Positions 6,694-14,794 of a DNA stretch of 21,218 bases are shown here, piece by piece. The notes under the pieces are model-generated. The model made no database searches. It was not told the DNA's origin and saw nothing but the letters and a program-made list of their open reading frames with translations. Each line of letters begins with the position of its first letter. Within the stretch, counting starts at the first letter, position 1. The translations under genes were made by a program, and so were the position numbers. Origin of the DNA: Phycisphaerales bacterium UBA7800 (GTDB lineage: Bacteria > Planctomycetota > Phycisphaerae > Phycisphaerales > Phycisphaeraceae); contig DLCK01000071.1 of NCBI GenBank assembly GCA_002480565.1, forward strand, positions 9,047 through 30,264, written 5' to 3'.

Positions 6694-7494
6694 TTAAGCG
6701 TTGGCTTTAAGGGGTAACCATTTGAGCACACGCTGGATCACCATGTCCCAGTAATCCCAACTGTGACCGAAGCCTTCATCTTCTTCGTAGACCGCGTCGT
6801 AACCGATGGTCTTAAGGTGATCACGGAAGCGGGTGTTGTGGTCGTAGAGAAAGTCCTCGGTCCCGCAGGCTTGATAGAGCATCGGTTTGGGGCCGTCGGA
6901 TGCCAGCACGTCTTTGGCTGCTTCAAAGAGATCGCCATGTGTTCGCTGCTCTGACCCCTTGGGGCCAAAGACGCGCAGAAACTCGGCACTGCGTTTTTCG
7001 TCTTCTACATCCATCTCTTCGATCCAGGATTTAATATCCATCACGCCGCTGAGTGATGCAGCAGCTGCAAACATCTCCGGCTTGCGGAGTCCGAGCTTCA
7101 TCGCACCGTATCCACCCATGGATAAACCTGCCACGAAGTTGTCTTCGCGTTTGTCACTCAGTGGGAAAAAGCTTCGGGCGATGGCAGGTAACTCTTCACT
7201 GACAAACGTCCAGTACTTGCCCCCCTGGTGCATGTCCGTGTAAAAGCTCCGATGCACCGCAGGCATCACCACCGCGATCCCATACGCCGAGGCGTAACGT
7301 TCGATACTCGTCCGCCGCATCCAGATGGTGTGGTCGTCGCTTAGTCCGTGCAGCAGGTACAGTGTTGGATGCTTTCCCTCGCCTGCGGCAGTATCCATGC
7401 CAATCTGGCTACTGGATTTTTGAGGCAGGATCACATTCATCGAGTGGGCAAAACCCAACGCATCTGAAGCAAAGTCACATTGAATAAACGCCAT
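6694..7494 (-). CDS. Esterase D-like alpha/beta hydrolase
   Basis: A 266-residue alpha/beta hydrolase of the esterase D / S-formylglutathione hydrolase-like group (also called tributyrin esterase). The ATG at 7494 is chosen because GGAG lies 9 nt upstream and the protein then starts with the family's usual first strand; a longer frame extends upstream without support and would overlap the preceding gene. Visible parts: YLLHGLSDD (oxyanion region, 47-54), GLSMGGYGA with nucleophile Ser125, GTEDFLYD with Asp214, and GFGHSWDYW with His244. There is no signal peptide, so it is probably cytoplasmic. It lies 52 nt after the GNAT-nitrilase gene and is probably in its operon. The likely reaction is hydrolysis of short acyl or aryl esters; the true substrate cannot be told from sequence. 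Confidence 0.87.
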   Translation of the reverse strand: MAFIQCDFASDALGFAHSMNVILPQKSSSQIGMDTAAGEGKHPTLYLLHGLSDDHTIWMRRTSIERYASAYGIAVVMPAVHRSFYTDMHQGGKYWTFVSEELPAIARSFFPLSDKREDNFVAGLSMGGYGAMKLGLRKPEMFAAAASLSGVMDIKSWIEEMDVEDEKRSAEFLRVFGPKGSEQRTHGDLFEAAKDVLASDGPKPMLYQACGTEDFLYDHNTRFRDHLKTIGYDAVYEEDEGFGHSWDYWDMVIQRVLKWLPLKANA

Positions 7495-7546
7495 AACAAA
7501 CATCTCCATTGGGGCGGAATTCGGAGATGCAATTGTACCCAGTTGA

Positions 7547-9070
7547 TCAGAACAATGTTTTGACCTGGTACAAATCGTGGCGACGGTCTTTGAGGTTTCG
7601 CACACTGCCACGTTCATGCAGTTCACGCAGCAAAGTGATATCGACTTCCACCAGCAGGATCATCTCCGTATTGGGGGTCGCTTCGGCTTTGACACCGTCA
7701 TAAGGGAACGCAAAGTCGCATGGCGTGAACACCGCACTCTGGGCATATTGGATGTCCATGTTATGCACCTTGGGCAGGTTGCCGACACTGCCTGCAATGG
7801 CGACGTAACATTCATTTTCAATCGCTCGCGCCCGGGCACAGTTGCGTACACGCCCATATCCATTTTGCGTGTCCGTGAGGAAGGGGACGAACAAAATGTT
7901 CATGTCCTGCTCAGCAAGGATTCGGCCCAGTTCGGGGAATTCCACGTCGTAACACACCACCACGCCCACCGGCCCGCAGTCAGACTGGATGATCTTGACT
8001 TTGTTGCCACCGGTCATGCCCCAGAATTTAGCTTCGTCGGGGGTGATATGAATTTTGTCATAGCGGTCGCAGTCACCATTGCGATGGCAGAAATAGCCCA
8101 CGTTGTAAAGCTTGCCATCTTCCATCAAGGGCATGGAGCCGGTGATGATATTGACGTTATAGCTCATGGCATACTGCACGAATCGTTCACGGATGGGTTC
8201 AGTGAACTCGGCAAGTTTGCGGATCGCCTGGGCTTCATTCAGATCGTTGTAATGCATCATCATCGGTGCATTGAAAAACTCAGGGAACAAGGCAAAGTCG
8301 CTTTTGTAGTTGGATACCGCGTCGACGAAGAACTCTGCCTGGTCGAAGAATTCGTCAAGGTTTTTGTGCGGGCGCATCTGCCACTGGACCAGCCCCAGAC
8401 GGACCACGGACTTGACGTTGCTCATTGCCGTGTCGTCTTCGTTGTAGTAAATGTTGTCCCATTGCATGAGCACCGCGTTTTCGTGCGACTCCTTGTCATA
8501 AGGCAGGTATCCGGTGAGCAGCTTCTTGACGTGAAAGTCATTGGAAAGCTGGAACGTCAAAACCGGATCGAAAATTTCCTTGGCACGGACGGCTGCGATG
8601 TACTGCTTGGGGGTGTATTTTTCAGCGTACTTGTAGTAATTGGGGATGCGTCCGCCAAAGACAATGGCACGCAGGTTCATATGTTCGCAGAGTTCCTTGC
8701 GGGCATCATAGAGTCGCCGGCCCAGCCGCAATCCGCGGTAGTTAGGCTTGATAAACACATCAATCCCATAAAGCACATCACCCTTGGCATCAAATGTGTC
8801 GAAGCTGCTGTTGCCGATGATTTGATTGTAGGTGTGCTTGTCACCGAACTTGCTGTACTTGATGCGGAGGGTCAACGCGCACCCGACGACCTGATCATCG
8901 ACGACGATGGCGATCTGCCCCTCGGGGAAGAGTCTCAGGAGCTTTTCAATGTGATGCTTTTCCCAGTGACCGGCGGTCCAGTTTTCGTAAGCCGCCGTCA
9001 TTGTTTCCTTGAGCTGCTCGTAGTCTTCAATCAGCAGGTTACGGATTTCAATCTGTTTGATATCACTCAT
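7547..9070 (-). CDS. Bifunctional GNAT acetyltransferase / carbon-nitrogen hydrolase
   Basis: A 507-residue fusion protein. Residues ~5-205 form a GNAT N-acetyltransferase, with the acetyl-CoA loop RGLRLGRRLYDAR (112-124). Residues ~222-507 form a nitrilase-superfamily amidase with the full catalytic set: Glu264 in LFPEFF, Lys339 in YDKIHITP and Cys373 in VVCYDVEFPE. The start at 9070 (MSDIKQIEIRNL) is preferred over an in-frame ATG at 9106, because the latter sits at the edge of a hairpin and lacks a binding site. This two-domain arrangement is known in several bacterial phyla. The family as a whole cleaves C-N bonds in amides, nitriles or carbamoyl compounds; the substrate here, and whether the acetylation and hydrolysis steps are linked, is unknown. 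No signal peptide is seen. Confidence 0.93.
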   Translation of the reverse strand: MSDIKQIEIRNLLIEDYEQLKETMTAAYENWTAGHWEKHHIEKLLRLFPEGQIAIVVDDQVVGCALTLRIKYSKFGDKHTYNQIIGNSSFDTFDAKGDVLYGIDVFIKPNYRGLRLGRRLYDARKELCEHMNLRAIVFGGRIPNYYKYAEKYTPKQYIAAVRAKEIFDPVLTFQLSNDFHVKKLLTGYLPYDKESHENAVLMQWDNIYYNEDDTAMSNVKSVVRLGLVQWQMRPHKNLDEFFDQAEFFVDAVSNYKSDFALFPEFFNAPMMMHYNDLNEAQAIRKLAEFTEPIRERFVQYAMSYNVNIITGSMPLMEDGKLYNVGYFCHRNGDCDRYDKIHITPDEAKFWGMTGGNKVKIIQSDCGPVGVVVCYDVEFPELGRILAEQDMNILFVPFLTDTQNGYGRVRNCARARAIENECYVAIAGSVGNLPKVHNMDIQYAQSAVFTPCDFAFPYDGVKAEATPNTEMILLVEVDITLLRELHERGSVRNLKDRRHDLYQVKTLF

Positions 9071-9087
9071 TGCGGGATTTCTTTCAA

Positions 9088-9110
9088 GCTGGTGAAATGT
9101 GGGCACCAGC
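9088..9110 (-). promoter_or_regulatory. Hairpin in the leader of the GNAT-nitrilase gene
   Basis: GCTGGTG (9088-9094) and CACCAGC (9104-9110) form a perfect 7-bp stem with a 9-nt loop, located 18-40 nt upstream of the chosen start. The alternative ATG at 9106 would lie within the stem. The structure could influence translation or mRNA stability; this is inferred. Confidence 0.4.
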
Positions 9111-9465
9111 GCGCGATATTGTGCGCAGCAAACATCGATTTGTCACGTAATAAATCTTGTATTTTCAAAAAAATTATGTCGCTCAGTCAGGTAACTCTTC
9201 AAAAGAAGGCAGCAAAACAGGCTCGAGCTTGGAATTCAGCTGCATTGTCCTCACCGTTACGCAGCATGTTTTGTTCATTTTTGCTGATAGAGGGGCGGTA
9301 CAATCCGAACAAATGGCACAAGTCGGCCAGGGTTTTATTTCGACAGCGATATTCTCAATTCTCAGTCGTCGATCTTTGATGCGTGGTGTATCCAAAGTGG
9401 TGAACCATTAAGGTTCAAATACAACAGATCGTTGTATGGGTTAAAGATTGATTTGGAGTATCGCG
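9111..9465. other. Intergenic region between divergent genes
   Basis: About 355 bases between the minus-strand GNAT-nitrilase gene and the plus-strand acyltransferase gene. It must hold the promoters of both. On the plus strand a TACAAT (9299-9304) is a candidate -10 box but I see no good -35 at 17 nt. On the minus strand nothing convincing stands out. A 7+7 inverted repeat lies at 9419-9437. Short open frames on both strands (for example 9157-9411 and 9183-9395) show no recognisable protein signature. Confidence 0.45.
9419..9437. promoter_or_regulatory. Inverted repeat upstream of the acyltransferase
   Basis: ATACAAC and GTTGTAT form a perfect 7+7 inverted repeat around AGATC, ending 28 nt before the chosen start of the acyltransferase. 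It could be a regulator binding site or a leader hairpin. No regulator gene is adjacent. Confidence 0.35.
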
Positions 9466-10659
9466 TTGAAAATGAAAGACTCGGCATCTGGAAAAAATTA
9501 TTTTGCGTCCATGGATTCCCTACGCGGTTTGGCGGCGATGACCGTGGTGTTGTTTCATTTTCAGTTGATGCCCATCTGGTCGTCGATTCGATGGATACGC
9601 AAGGGTGCTTTGCTGGTTGATTTCTTTTTTGTGCTATCTGGATTTGTCATCGCGCTTTCCTATGCACGAAAAATTAACAGTGCTCAGACAGTATGGGACT
9701 TTCAAAAGAAGCGGTTCTGGCGGTTGTATCCACTGCACCTTGTCATCCTGTTGGTTTATTTGCTCGTTGAGTGTGCGATTTACTGGGTGAGTCTTCATCC
9801 GGAGATATTACAACTAGCATCAAATCCGCAGCCATTTAAAGTCAACAATCTTGGGACGTTTTTTAGTAATCTCTTTCTGGTCCAAGCGATGAACCTGCAC
9901 AAAGGTCTATCGTTTAACGGGCCGAGTTGGTCGATTAGTGTTGAGTTTTACACTTACCTGTTATTTGCTTTAGTGGTGTGGTTTGCAGGCCCCAAACGAT
10001 GGGTTAAAGCCTGTGCCGTCATGTCGGTATTGGGGGCGTTGACATTGGTTGCGCTTGATGCGCCTTTGACCAGCTATTACGACTATGGATTTTTCCGATG
10101 TATTTATTCCTTCTTTGCCGGTGCATGCTGCTTTGCGATTTATGATCGGTATAAGGATTTGGACTGGCAGGTTTCACCATTGAAGTTAAGTGCTTTAATG
10201 GGTGTGACTGTGATGTTTGTCATGTATGCCAAGGGGTATTTACAGTTTGCGCTTCCTCCGCTGTACGGGATGGTGATCTTGGGTTTACTGTTTGAAAATG
10301 GTTCCAAGCCGATTAATCGTGTGCTGATGGTTGCGCCATTGCGATACTTGGGGCGGATTAGTTATTCACTGTATATGACGCATATTTTGATCTGGTATTT
10401 CTTTAATCTGATCTTTATTGACCTTTGGCCGTTACCGATGAAAGCCAACAAATGGGGGAATATGCAGTTTGACCTTCCAATTTGGCAGCAGCTTGCATAC
10501 TCGGTTGCAGGATTGGCGATAGTCATTGGGGTTTCAGAGCTGACATATCGATGGATCGAGGATCGGTTCCGAATCAAGAGCAAACGTAAGGTCGAGTTAG
10601 AACCACAGGTTGCTCCCCAGTTACCTAAGGACCAGACGTCAACAGCTATGTCTTCTTGA
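9466..10659 (+). CDS. Membrane acyltransferase 3 family protein (OafA/YrhL type)
   Basis: A ~397-residue multi-spanning membrane protein of the acyltransferase 3 family, which transfers acetyl or other acyl groups to sugars of surface polysaccharides, lipids or peptidoglycan. The start is uncertain: TTG at 9466 has GGAG 7 nt upstream, while ATG at 9472 is the next option and TTG at 9448 is less likely. Family landmarks are SMDSLRGLAAMTVVLFHF (conserved Arg20 and candidate catalytic His31), FFFVLSGFVIALSYARK, and RFWRLYPLH, then about ten hydrophobic helices ending near residue 370 with a charged Lys/Arg and Pro/Gln tail. There is no C-terminal SGNH domain. The acceptor molecule is unknown. 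It converges on the NfeD gene with only 9 nt between the stops. Confidence 0.92.
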   Translation: MKMKDSASGKNYFASMDSLRGLAAMTVVLFHFQLMPIWSSIRWIRKGALLVDFFFVLSGFVIALSYARKINSAQTVWDFQKKRFWRLYPLHLVILLVYLLVECAIYWVSLHPEILQLASNPQPFKVNNLGTFFSNLFLVQAMNLHKGLSFNGPSWSISVEFYTYLLFALVVWFAGPKRWVKACAVMSVLGALTLVALDAPLTSYYDYGFFRCIYSFFAGACCFAIYDRYKDLDWQVSPLKLSALMGVTVMFVMYAKGYLQFALPPLYGMVILGLLFENGSKPINRVLMVAPLRYLGRISYSLYMTHILIWYFFNLIFIDLWPLPMKANKWGNMQFDLPIWQQLAYSVAGLAIVIGVSELTYRWIEDRFRIKSKRKVELEPQVAPQLPKDQTSTAMSS

Positions 10660-10668
10660 AAACTCGCT

Positions 10669-12339
10669 TCATGCTTCGTCGACGACGATGCGATTGCCGT
10701 GAATTTCGATGATTTTGATCTCGGTACCTTGCTCGATGAGTGAACCGCTGGTGACGACATCTATGAGTTGGCCGTCAAGTTTGGCTTGACCTGAGGGGCG
10801 TAGCGCCGTGGCTGCGGTGCCGAGGAGTCCGACGGTGAGGTTCATGTTCGTGCCGGTGTTCTGAGTTTTGTAGTGGATGGCCAGTTCGTCTTCCTGCGTG
10901 GGTGACGAGAGGATCAGGCGGTTGAGTCCGGGGATATTGCCAAAATATTTCGTGATGGCCATCATCCCACCGACGCCGAAGATAAAGCTGAGAATCATCC
11001 ACATGCCAGCGACCTGAAGTCTGCCATACATTTCCGGGGCAGGTAAAGGTAGCGGGCCGTTGCCAACAGTTGGGATGATCGACAGTGTCAGGCCGGTGAA
11101 GATACAGACGATGCCCCCAATGCCAAGTAACCCAAAACTGGGCGTGAGGAACAACTCGCAAAACAGCAGTCCAATGCCGACTAGGATCAGGAGGATGTGC
11201 CAGATTTCTGCAAGTCCGACCAGAAACGGCGCACCAATAAGCAGGACTAAAGCAGTCACTGCCACCGCGCCAGGCAGTCCCAGTCCGGGAGTCTGGAATT
11301 CGGTGTAAGCACCCAGCAGCAAAGCCAACACCAGTACCGCCCGGATCGCTGGATGGGTGAGCCAGCCTGCCATATCCTCGGACCAACTTTGATCAATGGA
11401 TGCGATGATGTTGGCATTGAGATATTTTTTCAGATCAGCTTGGTCGCGGATGGTGTCGGTTTCAGCAAGTCCGACTTCCACTGCGCGGGCCTGATTGAGT
11501 GTCAGTAATGTCTTTCCATCGTGGAACTGTTTGATGAGTTTCCATTTGCCCAACTCATCGTCGGTAGCAACATCACGTGAGACGGATGCGACGTTGTCGA
11601 TGTTGGTTTCACCTGCGGGTTTATCCTTGCCGGCGAGTTTACTGACGACATTGCTCTCTGGTGCATTGCCATCGACCATCAGTGCTTTGTCGATTTGGTT
11701 GACGAGCATTTGCTTGCCGGTGTCTTTGTTTTCGATGAGATAGATTTCGACACCCAGTACGCACATGGCATGGTAGAGCGCATAGTCTTTGCCGTTGGCT
11801 CGAGCGTTGTCTCTGAACTCTTCAAGGATTGGGGATAATGCTTTGGCACGTTCGGTGGGCGCCAACTCCGTGCCGGGGACGATTGGAGCACAGTCACCGG
11901 TAGTGGATGCTGGATGCATGACAATGCGGTCGCAGCTTGAAGCGATGAGGATGCCTGCCGAGTATGCGGATTTATTGATCCATGCGACGGTGGGAATGGT
12001 GATGTCACCTTTGATGTACTTGGCGATCTCCAAAGCGGACATGACCTCACCGCCGGGTGTGTCCAATTCCAACACAATCATGCTGGCATTACCTTCCATG
12101 GCACGGTCGACGCGGCGCTTGAGACTTTCCAAAGTGAACCCGTAGATCATGCCTTGAATCTTGATGACTGCGACATTGGCTCCGCCGGGCGTGACTGTCA
12201 GTGATGATGCTTTATCGGCTGGTGTCACCGGCACGGGTTGGTTGTCCGCAGTCGGTAGGGAGGTTGACTCAGATGGCGTTGGCATAGCTGCCTGTCCAAG
12301 AGTCAGTGCTGCGAGGAGGATCAGTAGCAGTGGACGCAT
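10669..12339 (-). CDS. Membrane-bound ClpP-class serine protease, NfeD family
   Basis: A 556-residue protein with a signal peptide (1-~18), a ClpP/SppA-type protease domain (~50-300), a hydrophobic block of several membrane helices (~330-465) and a C-terminal NfeD OB-fold (~498-556). The protease motifs are LDTPGGEV (92-99), the candidate nucleophile Ser127 in SAYSAGI and candidate base Lys166 in ERAKAL, matching the Ser-Lys dyad of archaeal 1510-N. A hydrophilic insertion (~205-260) enlarges the protease domain. Such proteins are thought to act in membrane protein quality control, often beside a stomatin/SPFH gene; none is present on either side here. The start is uncertain: ATG at 12339 has a weak GGGA site, while in-frame ATG at 12363 lies where a leaderless transcript would begin. 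Confidence 0.9.
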   Translation of the reverse strand: MRPLLLILLAALTLGQAAMPTPSESTSLPTADNQPVPVTPADKASSLTVTPGGANVAVIKIQGMIYGFTLESLKRRVDRAMEGNASMIVLELDTPGGEVMSALEIAKYIKGDITIPTVAWINKSAYSAGILIASSCDRIVMHPASTTGDCAPIVPGTELAPTERAKALSPILEEFRDNARANGKDYALYHAMCVLGVEIYLIENKDTGKQMLVNQIDKALMVDGNAPESNVVSKLAGKDKPAGETNIDNVASVSRDVATDDELGKWKLIKQFHDGKTLLTLNQARAVEVGLAETDTIRDQADLKKYLNANIIASIDQSWSEDMAGWLTHPAIRAVLVLALLLGAYTEFQTPGLGLPGAVAVTALVLLIGAPFLVGLAEIWHILLILVGIGLLFCELFLTPSFGLLGIGGIVCIFTGLTLSIIPTVGNGPLPLPAPEMYGRLQVAGMWMILSFIFGVGGMMAITKYFGNIPGLNRLILSSPTQEDELAIHYKTQNTGTNMNLTVGLLGTAATALRPSGQAKLDGQLIDVVTSGSLIEQGTEIKIIEIHGNRIVVDEA

Positions 12340-12369
12340 GATGTTGGTTTCCCGGTTCTTCATCCAAAT

Positions 12370-12375
12370 ATTATA
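12370..12375 (-). promoter_or_regulatory. -10 box of the NfeD gene
   Basis: A perfect TATAAT lies on the minus strand, with its last base 7 nt from the A of the ATG at 12363. No good -35 is seen at 16-18 nt. The start point would be at or next to that ATG, giving either a leaderless transcript or a ~24-nt leader for the ATG at 12339. Confidence 0.45.
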
Positions 12376-12410
12376 ACTTGGCTGCGTGATTCGTGATGTA
12401 TTGGTGATAA

Positions 12411-12455
12411 TAAAAAACCGTCACATCAAAAATGGATTGAAGTGACGGCTTTTTT
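12411..12455 (-). terminator. Rho-independent terminator (symmetrical)
   Basis: CCGTCAC (12418-12424) pairs with GTGACGG (12442-12448), extended past one A-A mismatch by TCAA/TTGA. The stem is flanked by an A-run on the left (12412-12417) and a T-run on the right (12450-12455), so it can terminate in both directions. On the minus strand it closes the GHL6 gene 80 nt after its stop and insulates the NfeD promoter. Confidence 0.8.
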
Positions 12456-12476
12456 GATATTCGATTTTTCAAGGCA

Positions 12477-12507
12477 CCCCGGGGACTAAAGTCCCACGGG
12501 CTTTAGT
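12477..12507. repeat. Compact REP-like palindromic element
   Basis: Three overlapping dyads lie in 31 bases: CCCCGGGG (12477-12484), GGGACT with AGTCCC (12482-12495), and ACTAAAG with CTTTAGT (12485-12507) around TCCCACGGG. The overlap means two alternative hairpins can form. Dense palindromes like this in an intergenic spot after a gene resemble REP/BIME-type elements. Only one copy is present in the window, so repeat status is inferred. Confidence 0.4.
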
Positions 12508-12535
12508 GTGAATTTCGTTACCTTGTTGGTGTAAA

Positions 12536-14509
12536 TCAATAGCTCAGTTCAATGACCTGCTTGTTGCCGAGTTTGCTTAGGTTTAATACCTGTCCAGCTT
12601 CGGTGTCGGACACATCCAATTCGACTCCTTCGGGGACGCAGAGGGCTTTGGTGATTTTTCGGGGCAGGTTCAGCGTGATCGACACATCGTGCAAGGGGAT
12701 GATGTCTTCGACGATTTCGATTTGTTCGCTCTTAAGCTGCGGGATGTAGTTAAGCACATGCAGGACATAGCGACTCTCATCAGCTTGCTCATTGATGGCG
12801 GTAAACAGGTGCGACGGCGCGTTGGTCTTGAGCATCGGCTTGTCGAGCAAGCAATCAATTGCTGCCCCGACAAGTTGCTTGCACCAATGCGGTGCGTTGA
12901 GCTGATACTGTGTCAGATGCGGGTGCGCCATGTAGATGCAGTTGCCATTACGGGTAATGGCTGGGCCGAGAGTCTGGCCGTTACTGGGTGAGTGACGATG
13001 TGAACAGTAGTGTTCCCACGTGCGGTTGAAAGTCGAACCAATCGTGTCGGCAAGAATGTCCACGCCATTACCCGCTGCGACCTGCGAGCCTTGCTCATAA
13101 ATCACATGATCCGCATCAGGCAGGCCGGCGAAGTCATCGCGTACATGCACGAAGTTGGGGCAAAAAGCACTGTCCCCTTCATATGTGATACCCAGGCAAG
13201 GCAGATTGTCGCCAGCTTTGTTTAAAGCGATGAGTTTGCCACCTGCTTTGACGAAGGCTTCGAGCTGATCACGCAATTCATCGGTGACCGCAATTTCATC
13301 TGGGACGATGATCAGTTCATAACTGTCAAAGTCGGCTTGCAGATCGATGATATCGTATTGATGATCCAGCTCCTGAAGGATACGCACCGCACCTTGGGAG
13401 CTTTTAGGAAGCGACGCGTGGCCGGAAGCTTGGGTAAAGGCTTCGGGTGTGATCACACCAATCTGCGTGACCGGTTTGACGTTGACGCACCAGGGCTCGA
13501 CGGCTTTGATCTGATTGTAGACCGCGCCGATGAGTTGGTAAGTGGTCTTGCAGATTTTGCCATCCGGAGGCAGTTGGTCACCGATGGAACAGGCACCGCC
13601 CAGCGCGACGGACATGAAGCATTCATACTCTAATGCTGCCTGGTTTTTGTAACTGTGAAAGTCACCCCATGATGTATGGAACTTGCCCGTCATCCCCAGG
13701 AACGGTAAATCAAGTGTCCGAGCATAACGAGCCGTCAGCGGGAAGTGCATGTATCCCCAACCACCTGAAGGCAGGGACTCAAGTTCAAAGTGCGAATAGG
13801 CATCCTGCAAATCACGATGACGCGGGCCGATGTGTCCAGCATTGTAAAAGACCGTACAGTCATCACTGAGTGTGCGAATGTAGGCAGTCATGTCCCGCAT
13901 GAATCGCGCTTCGACTTGCTTGCCAAAGTTCACGCGCGTTTGTTTATCTGACGGATCAAGTCCCTTGCCGATCATCTCTGCTTTGCAGGTTGGGCACGAG
14001 CAGTCCATCGGTGCGACGATGTCCCAGAAGATACCATCGGTGGGCAGCATCTCGATGACTTCCTTGACGTGTGCTTTGAGGAAATCGACATAGCCGCTGT
14101 TAAGGCAGAAGCGTCGATAAAAGCCCGCATGATACGGGGGCGTTCCTTCGGGCTTACCCGACTCTTCGATGACGCGCCATTCTGGGTGTTGTTCAGCAAG
14201 GAGTTGATCCCATTGCACAGTGATATAAATCGGCACACGGATACCCGCTTTGTGGCAGGCTTCGATCTGTTCACCGAGCAGGTTGGGCCGTTTGAGATTC
14301 GGGTGAATCCGCTGGGGCATCAACTTGGACGGATAGTAGAGATAACCATGATGACATCGTGCAAAACAGGTGATCGAATCGACACCTGCATCGACGAGTG
14401 TTTGTGCAAATTCGGTTGGGTTGAATTCGCTGCCGATATTTTCGACCATGCCGGCGGTGTGAAAATCCAGGTGAATCTGGCGTAAACGCAGTTGCTTGAG
14501 TGTGGACAT
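12536..14509 (-). CDS. GHL6-type putative glycoside hydrolase with GH42 trimerisation-like domain
   Basis: A 657-residue protein. The N-terminal ~140 residues match the hypothetical glycoside hydrolase 6 (GHL6) pattern: RQIHLDFHTAGM, then CFARCHHGYLYYPSK (48-62), LLGEQIEACHKAGIRVPIY and HPEWR. The barrel continues to about 340; DGIFWDIVAP gives Asp163 as a possible catalytic acid, followed by three close cysteines (170, 172, 175) that may bind a metal. Residues ~348-435 resemble the beta-galactosidase (GH42) trimerisation domain, with IIVPDEIAVTDELRDQLEAF and a GGKLIALN strand. A beta-rich C-terminus follows. There is no signal peptide, so it is probably cytoplasmic and may process imported oligosaccharides; activity and substrate are not established for this family. 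No clear Shine-Dalgarno sequence precedes the ATG at 14509. It is divergent from the GH-A gene at 14795. Confidence 0.85.
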   Translation of the reverse strand: MSTLKQLRLRQIHLDFHTAGMVENIGSEFNPTEFAQTLVDAGVDSITCFARCHHGYLYYPSKLMPQRIHPNLKRPNLLGEQIEACHKAGIRVPIYITVQWDQLLAEQHPEWRVIEESGKPEGTPPYHAGFYRRFCLNSGYVDFLKAHVKEVIEMLPTDGIFWDIVAPMDCSCPTCKAEMIGKGLDPSDKQTRVNFGKQVEARFMRDMTAYIRTLSDDCTVFYNAGHIGPRHRDLQDAYSHFELESLPSGGWGYMHFPLTARYARTLDLPFLGMTGKFHTSWGDFHSYKNQAALEYECFMSVALGGACSIGDQLPPDGKICKTTYQLIGAVYNQIKAVEPWCVNVKPVTQIGVITPEAFTQASGHASLPKSSQGAVRILQELDHQYDIIDLQADFDSYELIIVPDEIAVTDELRDQLEAFVKAGGKLIALNKAGDNLPCLGITYEGDSAFCPNFVHVRDDFAGLPDADHVIYEQGSQVAAGNGVDILADTIGSTFNRTWEHYCSHRHSPSNGQTLGPAITRNGNCIYMAHPHLTQYQLNAPHWCKQLVGAAIDCLLDKPMLKTNAPSHLFTAINEQADESRYVLHVLNYIPQLKSEQIEIVEDIIPLHDVSITLNLPRKITKALCVPEGVELDVSDTEAGQVLNLSKLGNKQVIELSY

Positions 14510-14794
14510 AACAGTTTTACTCGTTGAAAAAAAAGCTGAAATTCAGTCACGTCTCTGAACAGACAGACCACGCGATAGGCCGTTGTTATACGCTGCATCG
14601 ACACGTATTACCACTGAAATGACGGGATTCTCTGGCGAAACTTTCGTTTATATCCAAAAACGCAATTGAATGTGTCTCAATAGTGGAGTCTGGCTATCGC
14701 AATTGGGTAATGAAAGGTTTTGAAACGGGAAATGTTCAACTTGGGCGGTATGATTGACGTACCGCTGTTCTACATGATCAAGGAGTTGGTTTTG
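14510..14794. other. Divergent intergenic region with CGCAATTG direct repeats
   Basis: 285 bases separate the GHL6 and GH-A starts and should hold both promoters. The octamer CGCAATTG occurs twice in the same orientation (14661-14668 and 14698-14705), each centred on the palindrome CAATTG. This could be a pair of regulator half-sites. No convincing -35/-10 pair was found. The last 75 bases are open in the frame of the downstream gene but have no better start site than 14795. Confidence 0.35.

Noticed and set aside
7577..9379. A 600-codon open frame on the plus strand opposite the GNAT-nitrilase gene
   Set aside because: It mirrors a gene with complete catalytic motifs on the other strand, has no recognisable domain, and its composition (many Val, His, Asp) is what antisense reading of that gene would give.
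9157..9411. An 84-codon frame in the gap before the acyltransferase
   Set aside because: No ribosome binding site, no domain, and an equally open frame on the other strand.
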